Shown here: positions 16,199-24,139 of the stretch, one piece after another
How the letters are laid out: each line of letters opens with the position of its first letter
Position numbering within the stretch: position 1 is the stretch's first letter
Assembly (NCBI GenBank): GCA_011050235.1
Contig: DRGC01000055.1
Coordinates: 62,001-126,000 of the forward strand
Direction: 5' to 3'
DNA length: 64,000 bases
DNA from: Phycisphaerae bacterium
GTDB taxonomy: Bacteria > Planctomycetota > Phycisphaerae > SM23-33
Translations under genes and position numbers: made by a program
The notes under the pieces: model-generated
The model's database searches: none
What the model was told of the DNA's origin: nothing
Seen by the model: the letters and a program-made list of their open reading frames with translations, nothing else

Positions 16199-16691
16199 CA
16201 GGCTTGGGGCCTGGGGCTTGGGGCTTGAGAAGCGGCGACATTAGCCGTTCTCTCGAAAGCTGGACACCAGGCCGGACAAGACCCGAGCGCAGTGATCGTA
16301 TTGTGCAAGCAGATCCTTGGTCGCAGCTGGCTCCAAGTACGCCAGCTTACCCGCTAACTCAATGAAGTAGCCGGCTTCCCGCAAGGACGCAAAAGCGATT
16401 CCAAGGAACTTCACGTAGTCTTTCTCGCTGCTCCGTGCAGAGCCTTCCACGATGTTTGCCGCCACGGATACCACCGCTCGCCGAAGCTGGCTCGTCAGGC
16501 CGAACTGCTCGGTTCGAGGAAACGCCTTGGTGGCCTTGTAGACAGCCAAGACGAATGCGTCAGCCAACTGGAACGCCGTCAGTTTCCGATGGTCTCGCAT
16601 ATCCATTCCTCAGGCCTGTGCAGGGGCTTGGGGCTTGGGGGGCGGCAACGCCATCCTCTTTGCAAGCCTCAAGCCCCACGCCCCAAGCCTG
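16199..16691 (-). mobile_element. IVS-like element with 30-bp terminal inverted repeats and S23-type gene
   Basis: 493-bp unit. The left end (16199-16228) and the complement of the right end (16662-16691) match at 27 of 30 positions by my count. Both are built from degenerate heptamers such as GGCTTGG, GGCCTGG, GGCTTGA. An extra pair of GGGGCTT units at about 16623-16637 makes the right side a compact stem-loop by itself (16622-16691), similar in size to islets A, C and D. Between the ends is a four-helix-bundle gene. The unit sits between the TAG stop of paralog 4 (16693-16695) and the ribosome binding site of paralog 3. Build and protein family match intervening sequences of bacterial 23S rRNA genes (terminal inverted repeats plus an S23-family gene), but the host transcript here is an mRNA. 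Confidence 0.7.
16241..16600 (-). CDS. Four-helix-bundle protein (S23/23S-IVS, Avd-like family)
   Basis: 119-residue small basic helical protein. It has the family signature in its first half: 'RKLTAFQLADAFVLAVYKAT' then 'FPRTEQFGLTSQLRRAVVSV' and 'AANIVEGSARSSEKDYVKFL', followed by 'ASLREAGYFIELA'. These four helices are typical of the S23 family encoded inside 23S rRNA intervening sequences. They are related to Avd, the accessory protein of diversity-generating retroelements. Members form pentameric barrels that bind nucleic acid. GAGGA lies 7 bases before the second Met (16600) but directly abuts the first ATG (16606), so I prefer the second. The gene is flanked on both sides by its own heptamer repeats. 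No reverse transcriptase or rRNA is nearby. Confidence 0.88.
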   Translation of the reverse strand: MRDHRKLTAFQLADAFVLAVYKATKAFPRTEQFGLTSQLRRAVVSVAANIVEGSARSSEKDYVKFLGIAFASLREAGYFIELAGKLAYLEPAATKDLLAQYDHCARVLSGLVSSFRENG

Positions 16692-16692
16692 T

Positions 16693-17973
16693 CTATAGCC
16701 GCTGCGGCGCATCGGATTCGACGCGGTATAGTTCCATTTGTCCCGGCGCGAGCCACGGGCCGGTTTCCAGGTAGGGGTTCTCGGGCCAGTCGTCGTCGAA
16801 GAATGCGCGGACTTCGGACTGCTTGCCCTCCCAGCCGACGTGGAAGACCTTCGGCTTGCCGTGCCAGCGAAGGATGGCCTGGCCCGAGCCGGTCAGCGAC
16901 CGGTTAACGATGGCGACGTAGTCGCGGCCATCGGCGTCTTTGAACTCGGAGATCAGGACCTCGAACTTGTCGTCCCGCACCCGCACGCCTTTGACCAGTT
17001 CGCTGTCGATGGTCGTCGGATAGCCGCCCGTCGGGCCGCCGCCGAGGCAGAAGAAGGCCTTCTGGAACGTCAACTTCATCAGCGTCGGCCCGTGCCATTT
17101 CTGGAACGTCCGCAGCTGGCGGCTCAGCCAACTGAACGTCTCGGTCCGCTCCCAGTGCTCGTCGATGGGGTTGAGGCGGTAGTTCATATGCGGCTCGGTG
17201 ACATAGACCAGGAACCACGCGAAGCCTTTCGCCCCCAGGGCGGCCGACGTGTTGATCTGCCAGCGCAGGTCGTCCTCGGACGGACACCGCATGTTCATGT
17301 GGCCCGAGCAGCACAGCGTGACCCAATAGGGGATGTCGCCGTTTCGCTTGCAGGAGTCGGTGAACATCTTGTGGCTGCGGAAGTAGGAGTCCTGGGCGTA
17401 GTCGCCTTCGTGCAGCGCGTAGTAGTTGTTCTGGAACAGCATGCGGGGTTGGGCGATCTGGCAGTACTCGTCCAGATATCGGCCGTAGCTGCGAATGCCC
17501 ATCCACTCGACCGCCCCGGGGTCATAGCCGCCCATCGACAGGAACGACGTCAGGTGCGGGGCCATCTCGCGATGAAGCGCCGCCGTGCGAAACGCCGGCG
17601 TGATGTGCTGGCGGGCGGGCTCGTCGCCGACGTCGAATCCGAACGCGGCCGGGTGGCTGCCGAAATCCTTCAGCGCCTCCTCGAAGCTGCGGCGGAAGCT
17701 GTCTTCATCGGCATCGCGCAGCGACCCCGTGCCGGCCCGGCGGTCGGGCACGAAGCACTTGATGCCGGCCTCGGCGCACGCGTCGAGAATCGCCAGCATA
17801 TCGGCCTTGTCGACCTTGCCCGAGTCGTACCCAGGCGTACGGCCGACCGTCAGGCCCAAGTCCGTCCAAGTCTTAACCGCCTCCGGCACAGCCGCGGGCG
17901 AACCCCACGAGCTGTAGTTGTGGAAGGTAATCGGGAAGACACCATCAGCGATACATTTCTCCAATGTGTTCAT
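16693..17973 (-). CDS. Glycosidase-like TIM-barrel protein, tandem paralog 4
   Basis: 426 residues, first transcribed of the four-gene tandem family. It shows 'HNYSSWGSPAAVPEAVKTW', 'GFDVGDEPARQ', 'REMAPHLTSFLSMGGYDPGA', 'LCCSGHMNMRCPSEDDLRWQ', 'DSELVKGVRVRDDKF', 'ISEFKDADGRDYV' and an 'APGQMELYRVESDAPQRL' terminus. Its ATG at 17973 overlaps the stop of the upstream lipoprotein gene as ATGA, with an AGAGGC ribosome binding site, so the two are coupled. The TAG stop is followed within 2 nt by the IVS-like element. Position and spacing of the two conserved Glu residues fit a retaining glycosidase barrel, unproven. Confidence 0.6.
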   Translation of the reverse strand: MNTLEKCIADGVFPITFHNYSSWGSPAAVPEAVKTWTDLGLTVGRTPGYDSGKVDKADMLAILDACAEAGIKCFVPDRRAGTGSLRDADEDSFRRSFEEALKDFGSHPAAFGFDVGDEPARQHITPAFRTAALHREMAPHLTSFLSMGGYDPGAVEWMGIRSYGRYLDEYCQIAQPRMLFQNNYYALHEGDYAQDSYFRSHKMFTDSCKRNGDIPYWVTLCCSGHMNMRCPSEDDLRWQINTSAALGAKGFAWFLVYVTEPHMNYRLNPIDEHWERTETFSWLSRQLRTFQKWHGPTLMKLTFQKAFFCLGGGPTGGYPTTIDSELVKGVRVRDDKFEVLISEFKDADGRDYVAIVNRSLTGSGQAILRWHGKPKVFHVGWEGKQSEVRAFFDDDWPENPYLETGPWLAPGQMELYRVESDAPQRL

Positions 17974-18674
17974 TCTGCCTCTTGCGTCGCCGGGGCGGCG
18001 CCCTTTCTCCTCAACCATTCGATGCGGACCGGACGGTAATATCCCGCCTGTTCGCGTCTGAGTTTCACGACCGTGATCTCAGGTCCTCGTAGACTGACGA
18101 TCACGGGGTTTTCCGGATTGCGGTCCGCCACGCCGCCGGCGGGCGGCGCCAGGGCAGCCAAGTAACTGCGCTTTGCTAGGTCTCCCAGCGGCTGGGCGGA
18201 AGAGAGGTACCAGCCTTGGGCCATCCCAGCAACACGGAAAGGATCGTAGAAACCGAACACAAGAACGTCCTCTTCCGAAAGGTCTCCCCCACCCTCATCA
18301 CTGGCGCCGGTCATCTGTGAGAGCCACCGCCTGACTAGGTCCCCATCTGTGAACTCAATGGGTTCAATGACATTCTCCCAATCGCTTCGGTCGCCCAGAT
18401 CGACAAGATGAGGGAACTCGGCAAGACGTCGCTGGGCGTCGGCAATGAGCAAGGCCTTATGCGGAACGAGCTTGTCCCGGGCGATTCGCTTCGCAATCGA
18501 AACAATCTCCTGCTCGCCGAGATCGTGCATATGCGGAACGACCTCCTCATGCACCGCTTGGCTATACTCCCGCAGCACCTTCCGGACCTGTTCGCGACTA
18601 TCGTCCTTCGTGTCGCGACACCCAACGAGCGCCACAGCCGCGAGTACCGCAAGCAAGATCGCCAATCGTTTCAT
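17970..18674 (-). CDS. Putative lipoprotein of unknown function
   Basis: 234 residues. Clear lipoprotein signal: MKRLAILLAVLAAVALVGC, with the lipidated Cys at 19. The mature part begins charged and helical ('REQVRKVLREYSQAVHEEVV'), followed by a mixed domain with no motif I recognise. The C-terminus is basic (about 205-227). A ribosome binding site GGAAGGTG precedes the ATG at 18674. It is translationally coupled to glycosidase-like paralog 4 downstream and is preceded by islet F and a PHP-domain gene. It may be an outer-surface partner of the locus; that is a guess from position only. Confidence 0.6.
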   Translation of the reverse strand: MKRLAILLAVLAAVALVGCRDTKDDSREQVRKVLREYSQAVHEEVVPHMHDLGEQEIVSIAKRIARDKLVPHKALLIADAQRRLAEFPHLVDLGDRSDWENVIEPIEFTDGDLVRRWLSQMTGASDEGGGDLSEEDVLVFGFYDPFRVAGMAQGWYLSSAQPLGDLAKRSYLAALAPPAGGVADRNPENPVIVSLRGPEITVVKLRREQAGYYRPVRIEWLRRKGAAPATQEAE

Positions 18675-18710
18675 GATCCACCTTCCCTATTGATAGTCTC
18701 TTTTGCTACG

Positions 18711-18738
18711 CCTCAAACCGCAAACCTCAGACCTAATC
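18711..18738 (-). repeat. Periodic islet F (7-nt units, single arm)
   Basis: Four degenerate heptamers in plus-strand reading: CCTCAAA, CCGCAAA, CCTCAGA, CCTAATC. They directly abut the TAG stop (18739-18741) of the PHP-domain gene. No second complementary arm is visible. Same period and placement as islet B. Confidence 0.65.
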
Positions 18739-19770
18739 CTACCAGTTCACATAGATTGGCGCCGAGAAGGCGCGGAGGTCGTCGTTGGCGGTGCATTCCA
18801 GACGGAAGTAGGTGCGTTTGCCGGCAGCTTTGCGGGTGAGGGCGTCTTCAACCAACTGGGCGCCCTTGGCGTCGACTTCCTTGATGACTTTGCCGTCGGA
18901 GATCAGGCGGACGCTGCTTAGGCCGAAGGAATCAGCGGCGCGGAAGCGGAGCTTCAGGGCCGAGCCCCTCTTGGGTTTGAGCTTCGAGCCCATCGGTTTG
19001 CCGTTGCACCGCAGTTCCAGCAGCGGCGCTTCGGAGGCGAAGCATCGGCCTTCCTGCAGGCCCTTGATGATCGAAGCCGGGCTCTTGGTCGCGGCGAGCA
19101 CGCCCGTCCAACTGTTGCCGATCTCGACCAGGAAGTGTGCGTCGCTGACGCCGACAGGCGTCACCGAGCGGCCTGCACACAGCAGCGCATCCATCATCCG
19201 CACACCCCAGATGCCCGTGCGGAAGTACGACCGCATGGCATTGAAGCCGTTGAGCACCTCCATCGCCAGATCGTCGATCGAGCAGAGGCCGTTGAACATG
19301 CGTTTGAACCACACCTTGTTGACCGGGCTGAAGCCCACCGGATGAGCCGCCCAGACGAACGGCGCCAGCGTACGCCCTTGGGCGAAACCGTCGGCGGCGC
19401 TTTGGTTTGGCGAGTATTTGTGGGCGCGCTTCGGCTGGAGCAGGCCCATGTCGAACCCGCCGGCGTGGGATTCCTCGCCCCAGGTGGCGTTAGGGAGCTT
19501 GGCGGTGTCGCGTTTCTGGGTGATCCGGCCGTGATCGGTGGCGAACAAAAGATCGACACCCACCAGCTTGGCCCGCGCGGCGTTCTCGGCGACGGAGCTT
19601 TGCCCGTCGGAGTACTTCGAGTGGCTGTGCAGATCGGCTGTAGCGAGTTTCATCTTGAACAACTTCCGGCTGGCGGCGATGCGCAAGCCCTTGTCGCGCT
19701 TGTCCCTGCCGGTTAACTCCTCCAGGTAGTTGCGGCGCTGCTGCTGAAGCTGCTTGAGTGACTTGGCCAT
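18739..19770 (-). CDS. PHP-domain metal-dependent phosphoesterase
   Basis: 343 residues. The PHP metal-binding signature is plain: 'ADLHSHSKYSDG' (H48 and H50), 'LLFATDHG' (H80), a later 'AAHPVGF' and the C-terminal 'GVSDAHF'. These proteins hydrolyse phosphoester bonds using two or three metal ions; substrates range from DNA ends to nucleotides and sugar phosphates. After the PHP core (to about residue 245) there is a beta-sandwich-like extension with 'GSALKLRFRAADS' resembling a carbohydrate- or surface-associated module, which suggests a non-housekeeping role. The start at 19770 has AGGAGA 6 bases upstream. No signal peptide is seen. Confidence 0.8.
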   Translation of the reverse strand: MAKSLKQLQQQRRNYLEELTGRDKRDKGLRIAASRKLFKMKLATADLHSHSKYSDGQSSVAENAARAKLVGVDLLFATDHGRITQKRDTAKLPNATWGEESHAGGFDMGLLQPKRAHKYSPNQSAADGFAQGRTLAPFVWAAHPVGFSPVNKVWFKRMFNGLCSIDDLAMEVLNGFNAMRSYFRTGIWGVRMMDALLCAGRSVTPVGVSDAHFLVEIGNSWTGVLAATKSPASIIKGLQEGRCFASEAPLLELRCNGKPMGSKLKPKRGSALKLRFRAADSFGLSSVRLISDGKVIKEVDAKGAQLVEDALTRKAAGKRTYFRLECTANDDLRAFSAPIYVNW

Positions 19771-19923
19771 GATGTCTCCTGTTGTCGGCGCCTGGGGCGG
19801 GACGGCCCGTGGCGACAAATACGCCGCCGCCGGAAAGGGGGCATTAGACCATCCCCCGCGCCCGGATGCACGCCTGAGGTGTCTGGGGAATTCGCGCCGG
19901 TCCGGAGGTCGCCCGTCGGACCC

Positions 19924-21459
19924 CTACTGCATATCCGGGTGGGCCTGGGAGAGATGCTCGATTTTCACCGACACGACACGGCCGTCGATGACTGTGGCTG
20001 TGGCGCGGATGTCGAGAGTGACCTTGCCCAGCTTCACCCGGGCGGCCGGCACGCCGTCGACGTATTCAAGGACCATCTCGAACGGCCCGTCCCCACGGGC
20101 TACATAGCCCTTGCCGAACATGTTGATGTACCGCACGCATTCGCCCATGATCGATCGTGGTAGCCACGTGTCGCTGCCGATGGGCCCGAGCTGCAGCTTG
20201 CCGGCCTTGGCCGCGGTCAGGAACTCATCGATCGACTCAAACGTCTGCCCGTTGATCTGTGCGCGGGCGAGGTGGCCGGTCAGCGTGGCGGCGATCGCCT
20301 CGAAGAACTTCACGTGCGTGGCGGTCGGCTTAAACGAGTTAAGCCACCCCATCCAGCGATCCTGCAGGGCGACGATCGCCCCGAGCGATGCGCTCGTGTC
20401 GGCCCCGGCGGCGACGTCGGCAATGTACTGCCGCAGCAGCGGCTCGTGCTGCCCGCCGTCTGCGTGCTTGAGGAAATAGATGATCGACCAGACTTCCATA
20501 TACGGCGGCCAGAACCCCACCTGCCTCTGCCAGAACTGCCAGGATGTGTCGTTGAGGCCCACCAGATCGCCGACAGGCATGAAGTTGGACGTGGCGGCCG
20601 AGAGGTTGCGGTACACAGACGGATTGATGCCGCCGTGGATCGTCAGGTCGCCGGTCCAGATGGCGTTGCTGTAGTAGTAGCCCAGGCCCTCGTCCACCCA
20701 GATCGGGGCGCGTTGGCGGATGTGGTCCCAACAGAACTGGTGCCACCCCTCGTGCTGCACGAGCTGGGTGATCTCGATGTACATGTTGTCGCCGCCGTGG
20801 CGGACCAGCAGCCGCGGGCCGACCGAATCGCCGATGACGCGGAACGCCCCCGGCGGGCCCGGCACGCCGCCGGCGGCCTCAAAGGCGTCCTTGTTGCCGA
20901 TGAAGAACGCCTTCGCCCTGGTATCGGACGGCTCGTACACGTCGGCGAAATCGCGGCGGAACTCGGCGTACATGTTCTCCAGGCGCGCGGCGGCATCGGC
21001 GACGCCCTCGGCTGACGCGTTGCTGTAGATCAGGAAGTGCTCGCTCGCATAGGCGGGCAGGCCGAAGATTGGCTCGTGGACCGGCGCAGGGGGCGCGGCC
21101 GGCTTGGCCGCACGCAGCTCGACCGCAGGCGATGTGGTCACCGGCGCGGCGGCAGTCGACGCGACCACCGGCCCGATTGCCGGAGAGGTGGTCACCAACT
21201 CGACGGCGGGAGATGTCGCTGCCGGCTTGGTCGCAGGCGGCGCAACCGGCGCAGGCCGGGTCGCGGGCTTGGTCGCAGCCGCCACCTCCGGCGGCAGCGA
21301 CGGCTCGGGCGATGTCGCCACGGGCGATTCGAACGGCTCATCCGTCCGGCCGCGCAGATGCACAACGATCGCCACCATGGCCACCAAAGCAGCCGTAACG
21401 ATAATCCCAGCCACCCACCCCGTGTTCGACCTCTTCGGCCTCGCGCGATATCTACTCAA
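19924..21459 (-). CDS. Membrane-anchored HExxH protein (DUF1570/peptidase MA-like)
   Basis: 511 residues. A basic N-terminus is followed by one membrane helix (about 16-34). A Pro/Ala/Thr-rich linker (about 42-128) with repeats of the type TSPAVEL/TSPAIGP leads to an outside domain. That domain has a zinc-metallopeptidase pattern: 'LVQHEGWHQF' (H236, E237, H240) and 'WVDEGLGYYY' with the third ligand candidate E257. This fits the peptidase-MA-like families common in Planctomycetes. The start is TTG at 21459, supported by AGAGGAG seven bases upstream; no ATG is nearby in frame. The target is unknown. Confidence 0.72.
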   Translation of the reverse strand: MSRYRARPKRSNTGWVAGIIVTAALVAMVAIVVHLRGRTDEPFESPVATSPEPSLPPEVAAATKPATRPAPVAPPATKPAATSPAVELVTTSPAIGPVVASTAAAPVTTSPAVELRAAKPAAPPAPVHEPIFGLPAYASEHFLIYSNASAEGVADAAARLENMYAEFRRDFADVYEPSDTRAKAFFIGNKDAFEAAGGVPGPPGAFRVIGDSVGPRLLVRHGGDNMYIEITQLVQHEGWHQFCWDHIRQRAPIWVDEGLGYYYSNAIWTGDLTIHGGINPSVYRNLSAATSNFMPVGDLVGLNDTSWQFWQRQVGFWPPYMEVWSIIYFLKHADGGQHEPLLRQYIADVAAGADTSASLGAIVALQDRWMGWLNSFKPTATHVKFFEAIAATLTGHLARAQINGQTFESIDEFLTAAKAGKLQLGPIGSDTWLPRSIMGECVRYINMFGKGYVARGDGPFEMVLEYVDGVPAARVKLGKVTLDIRATATVIDGRVVSVKIEHLSQAHPDMQ

Positions 21460-21600
21460 ATCTCAACTCCTCTAGGCAAGACGCAAACTCTACTTCGCCC
21501 ACACCGGACCTTCAAGGCAACTTGGATGCGACCGGCCCGCTAGCGCCGCCGCACCCACACCGGGCTAGACCACGCATCGGGGCCGTAGGCGGGCGAAATG

Positions 21601-22278
21601 TCACTGGGTCCGCTCGTCGGGGGGGAGGTCGAGTTTTTCCTCCAGGCGGGCGACGTCGTAGTCCTGCTGGAACCATTTCTCGAAACTTCTGCCGGCGGCT
21701 TCGTCTCGATAGGCGTCGAACAGTTTGTCCAACGGCGTGCGTCGTTGGATGTGGCCATACCATATCGAGAAGCTCTCCAACGCCGCTTCGAGCGGGTCGT
21801 CCAATACGACCAGCCGGTAGACGACCGCGGCGAATCCGGTGCGGTCCGACCCGCTCTGACAGTGCATCAACAGTGGGTACTCGACTGTCTTGAATATCTC
21901 GATCAGGTCGCCGAGCTGCTGCCGCGTTGGCAGCCTTCCCTTGCTCAGCCTGACCGAGCGGAATTCGAGATCGTTTTCCTGCGCAAAGGCAAACTCCGTG
22001 TCGTACCAGTCCTTTCCCGCGTTCTCACCGCGCAGGTTCACAATGGTCTTGATCTTGTCTTGTTCAAGGGCTTCTTCGAGGCCGCTCTCGCGAGGCTGGG
22101 CCATGCGAATCACGTTGGGCCCGACGTAGCCCTTGTTGTCGAACGGGCCGTACCCGCATCCCCCTGCGACAAGTAACAAAGGCAACCCGCACAGCAGGTG
22201 ATGTCTTAGACGTGATGTCATGTCAGAGCTGTCTACGGGATCTTGCCGCGGCCGGGATTGCGGCGACGTGGTTGTCAT
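21601..22278 (-). CDS. Dual-specificity/tyrosine phosphatase-like lipoprotein
   Basis: 225 residues. The phosphatase P-loop is intact: 'LLMHCQSGSDRTG' (C140 to R146, CX5R). Upstream is 'IKTIVNLRGE', typical of DSP-like enzymes of the fold. The N-terminus has a hydrophobic segment ending in 'LLVAGGC', a lipobox, so the enzyme is probably exported and lipid-anchored. The ATG at 22278 has a good GAGGA 6 bases upstream, but it gives a long 20-residue leader before the second Met (22221), from which a standard lipoprotein signal would start. Which start is used is open. An exported phosphatase may act on phosphorylated sugars, inositol phosphates or peptides. Confidence 0.78.
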   Translation of the reverse strand: MTTTSPQSRPRQDPVDSSDMTSRLRHHLLCGLPLLLVAGGCGYGPFDNKGYVGPNVIRMAQPRESGLEEALEQDKIKTIVNLRGENAGKDWYDTEFAFAQENDLEFRSVRLSKGRLPTRQQLGDLIEIFKTVEYPLLMHCQSGSDRTGFAAVVYRLVVLDDPLEAALESFSIWYGHIQRRTPLDKLFDAYRDEAAGRSFEKWFQQDYDVARLEEKLDLPPDERTQ

Positions 22279-22468
22279 GGAATGTCCTCATTCAATGTCC
22301 GGCCAGGCGCGTGGCGCCCAATATCCGTAAGGTGAGCATGCGCGCCGCCCATGTCAAGATCGGTGGTCGTGGAACATAAGGGTGGCTTGCCGCGTGCCTC
22401 CGCGCCGACTATCCTGCCTGAGACTGAAACCGCCGCCCGGGTCAGAGGCGGCAGACCAGAGGTGACTG

Positions 22469-23818
22469 ATGAAAGCAGGCGCAGCCGAACGAGACGTTAC
22501 GCCGCCGGTGGGGTTGGAGATCACCCACCCCGTCCGAGCCAACGTGGGCGCCCACGATCCGCTGTTCGTCAAAGCGCTGGTGCTGCAGGACGATTCCGGA
22601 ACCACATTGGCCATCGTCTGCACCGATCTGATCGGCACCGACTTCGGCCCCGCTGACGAAATTCGCAAGCGAATTGCAGATGAGCTCGGCATCGAGAACG
22701 TGTTGCTGAACTTCGCCCACCCGCATTCGTCCCGCGGCTTTGGCGGCTATGGGGATTTACCCGAGGAATCCGCAGAGGCCGTCGCCTGGGCACAGGGCGC
22801 GCGCGATGCCTTTGTAGCCGTCATCGCAGAAGCGCTCGGCAAGCTCGCGCCCGTCACGATCAAGGCCGGGCGCGCTGCGGTGCAGGTAGGCTTCAATCGC
22901 CGCGTGACGGCTGAAAACGGCTACGTCTATATGGACGACAACCCCGACGGCCCGGTCGTGCCGTGGGTCAACGTCCTCGAGGTTGATAACGCCGACGGTA
23001 AGCCCCTCGACGGGGCTCGGGATAAACCCCTGGCGATCCTGTTTGAACACGCCGCCCATCCCGTGATCGTCCCCAACGGAACCGCCCTGGTCAGCGCCGA
23101 TTTTCCCGGAGCGGCGGTGGTGCGAGTCCGCGAAGCCCTCGGCCCCGACGTCATAGCCATGTTCGCCCAGGGCTGCCAGGGCAACATCAACGGCCATCCG
23201 CTGCGATCAACCCACGAGAACGCCGACGCCGCCGGTGTGAAGCTTGGCGATGCGGTTTTGCAGGCAATTGAATCGGCCGAGCCCATCACCGCCGACACGC
23301 TCCGCATCCGCACCGGCCGAACCGAAATGCCAACGTGCGAGCTGCCTCCGTGGGACGTCATCCGCCAGCCGGTCGAGAAGTTCAAGGCCGACTTCGTCGC
23401 CGGCGACAGCCCCTATTGGCGACAGGAAGAGATCGACAACTTCATCGCCCACTTCGACAAGCTCGAGGCGATGCTCGCACGGGGCGAATCTCCTCCGCCG
23501 TGGCGGATGGAGGCGACGGTGGTTTCCTTGGGCGACCAGTGGGGTCTGGTAGCCTATTCCAACGAGATGTTCTGCCAGTACGAGCTGTGGGTCGATGAGG
23601 TCGCCCCCTTCAAACATAACATGACGTTCGGCCTGACCAACGGCGCCACCGGCTATGTCGCCGACGACGCGGCCCTGGCCCTGGGCACCAACGGCGGCTA
23701 CGAAGCCGGCTGCCTGCCTAACCTCGGCTCGTGCGACGTGATGACCCGCCACTACAACCCCCCAGCCGTCGGCGCCGAGAAAATCATCCACGACCTCGTC
23801 ACCAGCCTCTGGGCCTGA
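22469..23818 (+). CDS. Neutral/alkaline non-lysosomal ceramidase-like protein (paralog 1)
   Basis: 449 residues. It starts with 'MKAGAAERDVTPPVG', the N-terminal signature of the neutral ceramidase-like domain, and shows the metal-site motifs 'NFAHPHS', 'EHAAHPVIVP', 'SADFPGAAV' and 'FAQGCQGNINGHP'. About 45% of positions look shared with the product of 56301-57749. Many bacterial proteins with this domain are not true ceramidases and belong to glycan-degradation loci, so lipid amide hydrolysis is uncertain. No signal peptide: cytosolic, unlike its paralog. It is preceded by a 190-nt divergent region shared with the phosphatase gene. Confidence 0.75.
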   Translation: MKAGAAERDVTPPVGLEITHPVRANVGAHDPLFVKALVLQDDSGTTLAIVCTDLIGTDFGPADEIRKRIADELGIENVLLNFAHPHSSRGFGGYGDLPEESAEAVAWAQGARDAFVAVIAEALGKLAPVTIKAGRAAVQVGFNRRVTAENGYVYMDDNPDGPVVPWVNVLEVDNADGKPLDGARDKPLAILFEHAAHPVIVPNGTALVSADFPGAAVVRVREALGPDVIAMFAQGCQGNINGHPLRSTHENADAAGVKLGDAVLQAIESAEPITADTLRIRTGRTEMPTCELPPWDVIRQPVEKFKADFVAGDSPYWRQEEIDNFIAHFDKLEAMLARGESPPPWRMEATVVSLGDQWGLVAYSNEMFCQYELWVDEVAPFKHNMTFGLTNGATGYVADDAALALGTNGGYEAGCLPNLGSCDVMTRHYNPPAVGAEKIIHDLVTSLWA

Positions 23819-24139
23819 CCCCGGCGCACGCCTTCCGGGCCAGCGCAAGAAAGATACGCCCGGCGGGACCTGCCTTCGCCCTGTGGGCTACAGCAGGCAG
23901 GCCTACTTTCGTCCTGGCGCGCCGGGACTACGGCAGGCAGCCTCGCACCCACGAAGTTCTTGTGAGTGATCGAGAGCGTCCCCTTGGCATTCGACAATCC
24001 TGCGTAACTGCCGAGAAACAATAATCTCAGGAGCCATCACAAAGGCTTCCTAGGTTGCGTTCTAGCCATGTCTTCGAAAAAGCCCTGGATCTGTCCGCAA
24101 CGGAGCGTTATACTATACTGAGCGCAGAGTTATGGTGAG
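23819..24139. repeat. Intergenic region with two near-identical direct repeats
   Basis: 321 bases without a gene. It holds a direct repeat, GGGCTACAGCAGGCAGGCC at 23885-23903 and GGGACTACGGCAGGCAGCC at 23924-23942. These look like copies of a dispersed intergenic repeat. Near the right end, two overlapping TATACT boxes (24109-24119) lie about 20-30 bases before the methyltransferase start and may be its -10 element, but I see no good -35. Confidence 0.5.

Noticed and set aside
16241-16600. Toxin or antitoxin role for the small four-helix-bundle gene
   Set aside because: There is no partner gene, and the family signature fits S23/IVS proteins much better.
16199-16691. Diversity-generating retroelement around the Avd-like gene
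   Set aside because: No reverse transcriptase, no template/variable repeat pair with adenine-specific changes, and no target gene in the window.
1382-18738. CRISPR arrays at the periodic islets
   Set aside because: Units of 7-9 nt follow each other without spacers, and no cas genes are present.
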